Assembly (NCBI GenBank): GCA_025455635.1
Contig: JALOMF010000076.1
Coordinates: 1 to 11,570 of the forward strand
Reading direction: 5' to 3'
Length of the DNA: 11,570 nt
From: Saprospiraceae bacterium
GTDB lineage: Bacteria > Bacteroidota > Bacteroidia > Chitinophagales > Saprospiraceae
Shown: in pieces, positions 1 through 5,833 of the stretch
Layout: the number at the start of each line of letters is the position of its first letter
How positions within the stretch are numbered: position 1 is the stretch's first letter
Program-made: the position numbers and the translations under genes
The notes under the pieces: generated by a model
What the model was told of the DNA's origin: nothing
What the model saw: the letters and a program-made list of their open reading frames with translations, nothing else
Databases searched by the model: none

Positions 1-476
1 AACTGCTGGATGCCCTGTCGCACAACATCTCCAACAACCTGCGCACCGAGGGCGCATTCCACCTGACCGACGGCTTGATGCGGATGCTGGAGCAGGGTAC
101 GAAATTCAGCACCTGCACCGTCAGTACTTGGTACGACTGTGGCAAAAAAGAGCACCTGCTCGAAACCAATGCCCTGCTCCTCGACAAGGAAGGCTATGCC
201 AGCGACAACCTGCCCGATTTCGACAACAGCATCATCATACACCCAGTGAGCATCGGAAAGGGCTGCCGCATAAGCAACTCCATCATCGGGCCACACGCCA
301 CCATCGGCACCAATGCAGTCATTGAGTCGTCCATCGTGCGGGACTCCATCATCGGCAATTATGCTTCGCTAAAAGAGGTGGTGATGAAGAAATCGGTGAT
401 TGGGAACGACACCTCCATCACGGGCTTCCGACACAGCCTGAATATTGGCGACAATACAGAGATTGATTTCAGTTGA
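1..476 (+). CDS. Sugar-phosphate nucleotidyltransferase, C-terminal part (5' end outside window)
   Basis: This is the 3' portion of a gene that enters from the left; the reading frame is open from base 3 and stops with TGA at 474-476, giving 157 residues. The first part has LTDGLMRMLEQG followed by WYDCGKKEHLLETN, which matches the end of the catalytic domain in NDP-sugar pyrophosphorylases of the glucose-1-phosphate thymidylyl/uridylyltransferase type, where the W-x-D-x-G segment lies near the sugar-phosphate site. From about base 230 onward the protein is a run of hexapeptide-like repeats (SIIIHPVSIGKG, SIIGPHATIG, SVIGNDTSI), the signature of a left-handed beta-helix. Such enzymes make activated sugars (NDP-glucose type) in the cytoplasm for cell-surface glycans. 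The N-terminal nucleotide-binding motif is not in view, so base and sugar specificity cannot be assigned. The downstream permease gene follows after a repeat-rich gap and is probably not functionally linked. Confidence 0.85.
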   Translation, partial: LLDALSHNISNNLRTEGAFHLTDGLMRMLEQGTKFSTCTVSTWYDCGKKEHLLETNALLLDKEGYASDNLPDFDNSIIIHPVSIGKGCRISNSIIGPHATIGTNAVIESSIVRDSIIGNYASLKEVVMKKSVIGNDTSITGFRHSLNIGDNTEIDFS

Positions 477-487
477 TGGCTAAGAAT

Positions 488-564
488 GGTTGAAATTGTT
501 ATAATTGTTCAATGGTTGTTCGAGGCGCCAAAAACAATCAAACAATCACAGCAATCAAACAATC
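488..564. repeat. Inverted array of short ATTGTT/AACAAT units before the permease-regulator start
   Basis: The gap between the nucleotidyltransferase and the permease start carries G/T-rich units on the left (GGTTGAAATTGTT, AATTGTTCA, GGTTGTT; 488-520), a short centre containing GGCGCC, and C/A-rich units on the right (AACAATCAAACAATC, then GCAATCAAACAATCC; about 532-564). The right side is roughly the reverse complement of the left, so an imperfect hairpin or cruciform could form. The array ends 9 bases before the ATG at 574. The organisation resembles the array at 8359-8454. Whether it acts on transcription or translation, or is simply an intergenic repeat family, cannot be told from sequence. 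Confidence 0.6.
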
Positions 565-573
565 CAAGACTCG

Positions 574-2067
574 ATGAACGACATCCTCCAACAACTCATG
601 GAACCTTGGGCGCTGCGGGCGCTGGCAGCCTCGGCGCTGGTGGGCATCATGTGCGGCATGTTGGGCTGTTTCATCGTGCTCCGCAACATGGCGCTCATCG
701 GCGATGCGCTGTCACATGCCATTTTGCCGGGAGTCGTGGTGGCCTTTGCCGTAGGGCAGGGGGGCACCATCGGCTATTTCACGGGGGCCGTGGTGGCGGG
801 CCTGCTCACGGCCATTATCATCACTTGGATACAGCGCAACGTGAAGACCAAGAACGACGCCGCCATCGGCATCGTGTTCACGGCCATGTTCTCGCTGGGG
901 GTCATCGGCATCTCGTACATCAGCAGGCAGCCGGGCACTCACTTGGACTTGAAGGACTTCCTCTTCGGGCAGGTGCTGGGCGTCACCAACGACGACCTTT
1001 GGCTCACGGTTGGCATCACCATCTATGTGCTGTTGAGCGTGGTGGTCTTTTACCGACAGCTTTTCCTCACGACCTTTCAGCCCATCATAGCCCAGACGAT
1101 GGGCGTTTCGGTGAGCACGATGCACTATTTTTTGATGCTGCTGCTGTCGTTTGCGGTAGTGGCGGCGCTGCGCACGGTAGGCGTGATTCTGGTAGTGGCG
1201 ATGCTGATAACACCTGCATCCACGGCGCTGCTGCTGACCAATCGGCTGCACCGGGCGCTGGTGCTCTCTGCGATATTTGGTTTTTTGTCGGCACTGCTGG
1301 GGCTGTTCTTTGCGATACTTTTTGAGACGACGCCGGGGCCTGCGATGGCCGTGACGGCCACTGTTTTTTATTTGCTGGCGGCATTTTTTTCCCCGAAAAA
1401 AGGGCTTGCGTTCCGTTTTTTCCAAAAAAGGAAACTGCAAAGCCGCATCCAATTGGAGGACGTGCTGAAGGTGGCCTTCCGGCAGCAGCAGCAGCAAGGC
1501 CCGCTCACCGAGGAGGGCCTGCTCAAAAACCTCGGCCTGTCCAAGCGCAGTTTTCAGGCGCAGTTGCAAATTTTGCGGAGCAAAAACCTGCTGGAAAAAG
1601 ACCGCTTGGCCCTGACGGAAACTGGCCGGGAAGAAGGCCGCCGCCTCGTGCGGGCGCACCGCCTCTGGGAAACCTACCTCGCCAACGAAATGGGCCTCAC
1701 CGCCGAGCAAATCCACGACGATGCCGAGAAGTACGAGCACCTGCTCACCGACGAAATCCTCGACGAAGTGGACAAGACCCTCGGCTACCCGACCACCGAC
1801 CCGCATGGCTCGCCGATACCTGCACGGCGGGGGCTGCCTGAGTTCTCGCTGCTGCAACTCATGCCCGACGAGCAGGGAACCATTGCTGCGAAGCAGCCCA
1901 ACGAACACGTGACCGCCCGGCTCTGGCAGCTCGGCTTGCTGCCCGAAATGGCATTTAGCATTGCTAGTAAACAAGGCGATTTCATCGAAGTGCGGCAAGC
2001 CGAAAAACTGGTACAAGTGCCCAACGAACTGGCCCGGCGGGTGAAAATCCTCACAGTTGCCACTTAG
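574..2067 (+). CDS. Metal ABC transporter permease fused to a DtxR/MntR-type metalloregulator
   Basis: Predicted protein of 497 residues. Residues 1 to about 272 form a multi-helix permease of the ABC-3 family (ZnuB/TroC/MntB type, for Zn, Mn or Fe), with the characteristic LGCFIVLRNMALIGDALSHA near the N-terminus and LRTVGVILVVAMLITPASTA later. After a basic linker (about 275-287) come all three DtxR-family domains: a winged helix (about 293-355), the metal-binding/dimerisation domain (about 357-420, including HRLWE, IHDDAEKYEH and TTDPHGSPIP) and an SH3-like FeoA domain (about 425-497). His362, Glu366, His381, Glu385, Glu388 and His389 fall at exactly the spacing of DtxR residues 79, 83, 98, 102, 105 and 106. 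The ATG at 574 is chosen over an in-frame ATG at 505 because the permease homology begins there and the extra residues derive from the repeat array. No binding protein or ATPase gene lies beside it. Known precedent: chlamydial YtgCR has the same order and is cleaved to release its repressor. Metal identity here is inferred, not shown. Confidence 0.9.
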   Translation: MNDILQQLMEPWALRALAASALVGIMCGMLGCFIVLRNMALIGDALSHAILPGVVVAFAVGQGGTIGYFTGAVVAGLLTAIIITWIQRNVKTKNDAAIGIVFTAMFSLGVIGISYISRQPGTHLDLKDFLFGQVLGVTNDDLWLTVGITIYVLLSVVVFYRQLFLTTFQPIIAQTMGVSVSTMHYFLMLLLSFAVVAALRTVGVILVVAMLITPASTALLLTNRLHRALVLSAIFGFLSALLGLFFAILFETTPGPAMAVTATVFYLLAAFFSPKKGLAFRFFQKRKLQSRIQLEDVLKVAFRQQQQQGPLTEEGLLKNLGLSKRSFQAQLQILRSKNLLEKDRLALTETGREEGRRLVRAHRLWETYLANEMGLTAEQIHDDAEKYEHLLTDEILDEVDKTLGYPTTDPHGSPIPARRGLPEFSLLQLMPDEQGTIAAKQPNEHVTARLWQLGLLPEMAFSIASKQGDFIEVRQAEKLVQVPNELARRVKILTVAT

Positions 2068-2104
2068 GCGGCTGGGGCAGTCAATTCCAAACCCGCTCCG
2101 TATC

Positions 2105-2120
2105 CAATCAGCAATCCAAG
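2105..2120 (+). repeat. Short ATCAA-type repeat before tadA
   Basis: CAATCAGCAATCCAAG at this site nearly repeats CAATCAAACAATCCAAG at 552-568, just upstream of the preceding gene; they differ by one substitution and one indel. It lies in the 86-base gap before tadA, 33 bases before the start codon. The same gap has GCCCGCC and GGCAGGC (about 2118-2137), which could form a small imperfect hairpin, but there is no T-run, so I do not call a terminator. Confidence 0.4.
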
Positions 2121-2153
2121 CCCGCCCAACAGGCAGGCGCAATCTGTAATCGA

Positions 2154-2597
2154 ATGACCATTTTCTCCGACGAGCACTACATGAAGCAGGCCCTGCTGGA
2201 AGCGGAGGCGGCATTTGCCGCTGACGAAGTGCCTGTTGGCGCCGTGGTAGTTTGCCGCAACCGCATCATCGCACGGGCGCACAACCAGACCGAGCTGCTG
2301 ACCGATGTGACCGCCCACGCCGAAATGCTTGCCCTGACCGCCGCCGCCAATTCGCTGGGGAGCAAGTACCTGAACGACTGCACCCTGTACGTGACCCTGG
2401 AGCCTTGCGTGATGTGCGCAGGGGCACTGGCTTGGGCGCAGTTGGGCAAGCTGGTGTACGGGGCCAGCGACGAAAAACGGGGCTTCGTACGGTATGGCAG
2501 GGAGCTGCTGCACCCCAAGACGCAGGTCGGCTACGGGGTTTTGGAGCAGGAATGTGCCGATTTGATGAGTCGCTTCTTTGCCAAAAAGCGCACTTAG
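2154..2597 (+). CDS. tadA: tRNA-specific adenosine-34 deaminase
   Basis: A 147-residue protein of the cytidine/deoxycytidylate deaminase fold. The zinc site is clear: His55-Ala56-Glu57 (HAEMLAL) supplies the His ligand and the catalytic Glu, and Pro84-Cys85-Val-Met-Cys88 supplies the two Cys ligands. Asn44 in RAHNQTE and the YGASDEKRG segment (from about 102) are typical of TadA rather than cytosine or dCMP deaminases. The enzyme converts A34 to inosine in the wobble position of tRNA-Arg(ACG), allowing it to decode CGN codons, and acts in the cytoplasm. Length is normal for the family. The start at 2154 is the first ATG in frame; a second at 2181 would remove part of helix 1. No Shine-Dalgarno sequence is visible, as usual in Bacteroidota. 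The gene ends 84 bases before the next gene, which seems to have its own promoter. Confidence 0.93.
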   Translation: MTIFSDEHYMKQALLEAEAAFAADEVPVGAVVVCRNRIIARAHNQTELLTDVTAHAEMLALTAAANSLGSKYLNDCTLYVTLEPCVMCAGALAWAQLGKLVYGASDEKRGFVRYGRELLHPKTQVGYGVLEQECADLMSRFFAKKRT

Positions 2598-2633
2598 AAA
2601 TGAAGCGCTAGGCTTAACCAGCCAAATGCTTCG

Positions 2634-2641
2634 TATATTTG
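2634..2641 (+). promoter_or_regulatory. Putative -7 promoter box TATATTTG
   Basis: TATATTTG is a full match to the Bacteroidota primary-sigma -7 consensus TAnnTTTG and lies 40 bases before the ATG of the exo/endonuclease/phosphatase-fold gene. No convincing TTTG element is seen about 20 bases upstream, so only the -7 half is supported. Confidence 0.5.
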
Positions 2642-2681
2642 TGTCCGACTTGCAGTACCCAGGCTGCCGAATTGGCAAAAC

Positions 2682-3677
2682 ATGTTTCAGAAGACCTTAT
2701 CTCACCAGTTTACACACCTTTTGGTCACCACCTCGGTTGCCTTGGGCGTTTTTATTTGTGTATTCCCGCAGGTATTCCCGCTGCTTTCTTGGGCTGTTAA
2801 TTATGCGGTGCAGCTCATGCTGCTGCTGCTCGTCGGAGGGCTATTCTTCCTTTTTTCAAAACAGCCACGGCTCACGTTCATTTGCTTCGGCGGTTGCCTG
2901 ATACTGAGTTTCCACCTGAAGTTTTCAACGAAAAACAACTCGATTGACCGCTGGCGCAACGCCATACTTGAAGAATACGAACCAGAAAAGAAAATACCGA
3001 CAAGCGTAAAAGTGGCCCAATTCAACCTGGCCAATATCTTGGAACCTGCCGAAATGGCGAAGGTTTTCAGGGAGGCAAATGCCGACGTGATTTCCATCCA
3101 CGAAGTGACCCCAGGCTGGAGCCAATGGCTCGACGACTCACTCCACCAAGCTTACCCCTACCACCACACGATGGTTGACCTCGGCTTGTTCGGCATGGCC
3201 ATCTACAGCCGAACTCCACTGACCAGCGTTGACACATTTTATTACGAGGAAATACCAAACCTGCGGGCCTGTTTTCAGGCGGACGGGCAGGATATGTGCA
3301 TCGTGAGCGTACACACAGAGCCAGCGCTGAACGAGTTCTCTAAGCGCAGGCTTGTTGGGCACCTGGAAACGATTTCGGCACAAATAAGCCGGATGGAAGG
3401 CATGGCACTGGTCGTGGCAGGGGATTTTAATGCCGTTTCGTGGTCAACGGAGCTGCAAAAATTCATGGAGCAAACTGGGCTGCACCAAAGCCGGACAGGG
3501 TTCATGGACATACAACGAACCATCGGCTATGTGCCAATTGACCATATTTTCCATTCCCACCGGCTTGGGTGTGCCGATTTTGCCAATTTCAGCGACAAAA
3601 GTGGCCAACACCTTGGCATCATGGCCACTTTCCAAATTAACCCAATGGCAACCCATGTTAAAAAAACGGCTCAATAG
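2682..3677 (+). CDS. Membrane-anchored endonuclease/exonuclease/phosphatase-fold protein
   Basis: A 331-residue protein with three hydrophobic segments at the N-terminus (about 11-30, 34-58 and 62-79) and then a catalytic domain of the EEP (DNase I / Mg-dependent phosphatase) superfamily. Visible motifs are FNLAN (Asn115), ISIHEV (Glu141), SVHTEP (His211), GDFNAVSW (Asp248, Asn250) and IDHIF (Asp287, His288); the last catalytic motif is seen as GQHLGI (His310). In most members that last motif is S-D-H, so the Asp that normally supports the His appears to be Gln309 here. Family members hydrolyse phosphodiesters or phosphomonoesters in nucleic acids, inositol phosphates or lipids; the substrate cannot be inferred. 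The catalytic domain would sit next to the membrane, on a side that depends on the topology of the third helix. The gene overlaps the next one by 23 bases, suggesting co-expression with a lipid kinase. Confidence 0.85.
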   Translation: MFQKTLSHQFTHLLVTTSVALGVFICVFPQVFPLLSWAVNYAVQLMLLLLVGGLFFLFSKQPRLTFICFGGCLILSFHLKFSTKNNSIDRWRNAILEEYEPEKKIPTSVKVAQFNLANILEPAEMAKVFREANADVISIHEVTPGWSQWLDDSLHQAYPYHHTMVDLGLFGMAIYSRTPLTSVDTFYYEEIPNLRACFQADGQDMCIVSVHTEPALNEFSKRRLVGHLETISAQISRMEGMALVVAGDFNAVSWSTELQKFMEQTGLHQSRTGFMDIQRTIGYVPIDHIFHSHRLGCADFANFSDKSGQHLGIMATFQINPMATHVKKTAQ

Positions 3678-4014
3678 CTTCCGCTACGCCTTCGCTGGCA
3701 TTGCCGATTTGGTCAGCTCCCACCCAAATGCCAAAATCCACCTCGTGGCCGCTACCGCCACCGTTGCCGCAGGCTTTTTTTTCCACCTGAACAAAACCGA
3801 ATGGTGCCTGGTGGCGCTCTCGATAGCAGCGGTGCTGGCCGCAGAGGGCTTCAACTCTGCCCTGGAGTACCTGACCGACCTCGTCTCGCCCAACCACCAC
3901 CCGCTGGCAGGCAAGGCCAAGGACATGGCAGCGGGCGCTGTACTCTTGGTCGCCATCGGTGCTGCCGTGGTCGGCCTGCTTGTTTTTTTGCCAAAAGCCG
4001 CCGCACTGTTTTAG
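3655..4014 (+). CDS. Diacylglycerol kinase / undecaprenol kinase family protein
   Basis: A 119-residue integral membrane protein, close to the 121 residues of E. coli DgkA, with three hydrophobic helices (about 29-45, 48-66 and 91-111). The family signature is present: Glu64-x-x-Asn67-x-x-x-Glu71-x-x-x-Asp75, then HHPLAGKAKD with Lys89-Asp90. These align without gaps to E. coli Glu69, Asn72, Glu76, Asp80, Lys94 and Asp95. The position matching E. coli metal ligand Glu28 is His23, an unusual change. The enzyme phosphorylates a membrane lipid alcohol, either diacylglycerol or, as in Gram-positive homologues, undecaprenol; sequence does not decide which. The ATG at 3655 is chosen because the conserved region starts just after it, although the frame stays open to 3430 inside the upstream gene. 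It overlaps that gene by 23 bases, consistent with translational coupling. Confidence 0.9.
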   Translation: MLKKRLNSFRYAFAGIADLVSSHPNAKIHLVAATATVAAGFFFHLNKTEWCLVALSIAAVLAAEGFNSALEYLTDLVSPNHHPLAGKAKDMAAGAVLLVAIGAAVVGLLVFLPKAAALF

Positions 4015-4034
4015 CCACCCCGCTCCACCCTTCG

Positions 4035-4047
4035 CAATTTTGGCACA
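4035..4047 (+). promoter_or_regulatory. Possible promoter region CAATTTTGGCACA upstream of first outer-membrane paralogue
   Basis: CAATTTTG (4035-4042) differs from TAnnTTTG at one of the six fixed positions. It is followed by GCACA, forming TTTGGCACA, which recurs before the paralogous gene at 5747-5755. The box lies about 100 bases before the ATG. TGGCAC is also the -24 half of a sigma-54 promoter, but the expected GC at -12 is replaced by TT, so the housekeeping reading is preferred. Confidence 0.35.
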
Positions 4048-4142
4048 ATAATTTTCTTGTTCAGTACGTCTTCCCTCCAGACTCGCCAGAACCCTGTGTA
4101 GTTTTCCCAACATAAAATAATCGCACTTCAATCTTGGACACC

Positions 4143-5600
4143 ATGAAGCATACTACAGCAACACTGTTGGCATCCTTATTCTTAACCACATTCGCTTTTG
4201 CTCAAGAACAGCTCGGCCTCCGCCTCGAAACCTACGCCGGGGTGAGCAGCCTCGCACTGAACCCCACCGGCAACCTCAACAACCCGCTCAAATGGGACGT
4301 AAACCTTGCTGGCGCAAGTGTTTTTTTTGAAAACAACTATGCCTTCCTTCGGGAAACGAGCCTGCGAAGACTGCTCCAGCACCGTGACGACGCCGAGTTC
4401 GTGGTCGCCGAGGACGTGGAAGGCACGGTGGCCGACAATGTCTTCGTCGCCGATTTTTTCAACAACGGTGCAGCGCGGTTCGTGCAAACCACCGCCACCA
4501 TCATGGGGCCTTCGCTGGCGCTGCGCATAGGCGAGAACCACTCGGCGGGCGTGTTCACCAACATGCGCTACGCCTTCGGCACGGTCAAGCTCCCCAACGA
4601 ACTCAGCTACTACCAATACGACGCCCGCCCTTTGCAGGAAACTTTCAAAATGCCGGAAATGCGGGCGGCCCTGCTCGGCTGGTCGGAAATCGGGCTGAAC
4701 TACGCCTTCAAGGTTCCCACTTCCGATGGCTCCATGAATTTTGGCATGAGCCTGAAATTCCTGCAAGGCTACGATGCCGCCTACGTCGAAAGCCAGACCA
4801 CGTACCTCCACACCAAATTGCAGGGCAATGCCATCGCATTGGCAAGGCCCCAAGGCAATTTTGGCTATGCCGTCGGCAGCGAAGACGCCTCCAACCATTT
4901 TGCTGAAAAAAATGGGCGGGGGCTTGGCCTCGACCTTGGGTTTTCCTATATTTTCCAAGACCACGAAGAGGGCTACAGGCTCAAGCTTGCGGCCTCCCTG
5001 CTCGACCTTGGCTACCTCCGGTTCAACAAAAACGCCCAAGCGCACAGCATCCGCCTCGATACCGTGACGACCCTCCAACTCGATGACTACGAAAACCTCG
5101 ACCCTTGGGCCGACCGGGAGACGCTGTTGCGCACCTTCAGCCAGAATACCCTCGGCGACTCGCTGGCCAGCTACGATGGCGACAATTTCAGGATGGCACT
5201 GCCCGCTGCACTCAGCCTGCAGGCCGATTTTGGTGTCACGGAGAATTTCTACGTGAATGCCCTCCTGGTGCAGCGCCTGCCCAACCTCAACCATGCGCCC
5301 CGGCGGGGCAACCTCTTGGCGGTGACGCCACGCTGGCAGCACCGCTGGTTTTCGGCATCGGTGCCAGTGTCGGTGTACAACCTGAGCAGGGTACATGTGG
5401 GCTTGGCCGCTAGGCTGGGTTGGCTGGTCATCGGCTCCGATGATTTGGGCGGTTTGTTTGCCAATAAAAACTTCACGGGGGCCGACTTCTATTTTGCCCT
5501 GAAAGTCAATCCGTTCGAGATTGGCGGCGGCAGGGAGCGGGGCGGCACGGGCAAGCGGCGGTATGGCGGGCGTGGGAAGGTGAAGTGCTACACGTTTTAA
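4143..5600 (+). CDS. Secreted putative outer-membrane beta-barrel protein (DUF5723-like), paralogue 1
   Basis: A 485-residue protein beginning with a typical signal peptide (MKHTTATLLASLFLTTFAFA, likely cut before QEQ). The mature part alternates polar and aromatic/hydrophobic residues and is rich in short strands ending in Gly/Asn turns, as in outer-membrane beta-barrels. The N-terminal LETYAGVSSLALNPTGNL and WDVNLAG recall Bacteroidota DUF5723 proteins; this assignment is from memory of the pattern. No enzymatic motif is seen and the function is unknown. The next gene encodes a close paralogue with the same motifs (NELSYY, WSEIGLNYA, QDHEE, LPAALSLQADFGV, FYVNALL). A glycine- and arginine-rich tail from about residue 460 to the end (GGGRERGGTGKRRYGGRG) is absent from the paralogue. 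The ATG at 4143 is chosen over a TTG at 4134 because the Met-Lys-His start matches the paralogue. Confidence 0.75.
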   Translation: MKHTTATLLASLFLTTFAFAQEQLGLRLETYAGVSSLALNPTGNLNNPLKWDVNLAGASVFFENNYAFLRETSLRRLLQHRDDAEFVVAEDVEGTVADNVFVADFFNNGAARFVQTTATIMGPSLALRIGENHSAGVFTNMRYAFGTVKLPNELSYYQYDARPLQETFKMPEMRAALLGWSEIGLNYAFKVPTSDGSMNFGMSLKFLQGYDAAYVESQTTYLHTKLQGNAIALARPQGNFGYAVGSEDASNHFAEKNGRGLGLDLGFSYIFQDHEEGYRLKLAASLLDLGYLRFNKNAQAHSIRLDTVTTLQLDDYENLDPWADRETLLRTFSQNTLGDSLASYDGDNFRMALPAALSLQADFGVTENFYVNALLVQRLPNLNHAPRRGNLLAVTPRWQHRWFSASVPVSVYNLSRVHVGLAARLGWLVIGSDDLGGLFANKNFTGADFYFALKVNPFEIGGGRERGGTGKRRYGGRGKVKCYTF

Positions 5601-5641
5601 TAAAATGCATTTCAGCGCAGCAGCTTGCCAAGCTGGGCCTT

Positions 5642-5664
5642 GCAGTTTTCACAAACTGTTTTTT
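5642..5664 (+). terminator. Probable weak intrinsic terminator after paralogue 1
   Basis: CAGTTT (5643-5648), loop TCAC and AAACTG (5653-5658) form a perfect 6-bp stem, extendable by a G-T pair, directly followed by six T (5659-5664). It lies 42 bases after the stop codon. The stem is A/T-rich, so termination may be partial. Upstream, CAGCTT-GCC-AAGCTG (5621-5635) is a second perfect hairpin without a T-run. Confidence 0.5.
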
Positions 5665-5742
5665 CCTCGCTATCCAAGGTTTTTACTGCATGAGGCAGTG
5701 CTTGGCAGTGGTGTTTCCACTATGAAATGTTGGGCTGTGCAC

Positions 5743-5755
5743 CAAATTTGGCACA
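5743..5755 (+). promoter_or_regulatory. Possible promoter region CAAATTTGGCACA upstream of second outer-membrane paralogue
   Basis: CAAATTTG (5743-5750) is a one-mismatch version of TAnnTTTG and runs into GCACA, giving the same TTTGGCACA found before the first paralogue; a TTTTC follows at the same distance in both. It sits 79 bases before the ATG at 5834. The rest of the 233-base gap (5601-5833) holds two small hairpins and no coding signal that I can support. Confidence 0.35.
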
Positions 5756-5833
5756 GTTCTTTTCGGTAAAGCACAACCTTCCTCTTCATATCTTCCCCCG
5801 CACCCTTATTTTTCACCTAACTACTATGTCAAG

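Noticed and set aside
1482..1496. CAG-repeat tract in the regulator part of the fusion as a possible phase-variable switch
   Set aside because: It is a short trinucleotide run encoding a Gln stretch; unit changes would keep the frame, and the run is too short to suggest frequent slippage.
712..2214. Long minus-strand open frame opposite the permease-regulator fusion
   Set aside because: Its translation is rich in Arg, His and Gln with no recognisable domain, and it mirrors a strongly supported plus-strand gene; long antisense frames are expected in G+C-rich DNA.
4042..4056. Sigma-54 promoter TGGCACA-N4-TTTT upstream of paralogue 1
   Set aside because: The -24 half fits, but the nearly invariant GC at -12 is missing, and the overlapping TAnnTTTG-like box is an adequate alternative; kept only as a note in the findings.
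4182..5396. Minus-strand open frame of about 400 codons opposite the first outer-membrane paralogue
   Set aside because: No motif or signal is visible, the second paralogue lacks an equivalent antisense frame, and the plus-strand gene has a signal peptide and a conserved paralogue.
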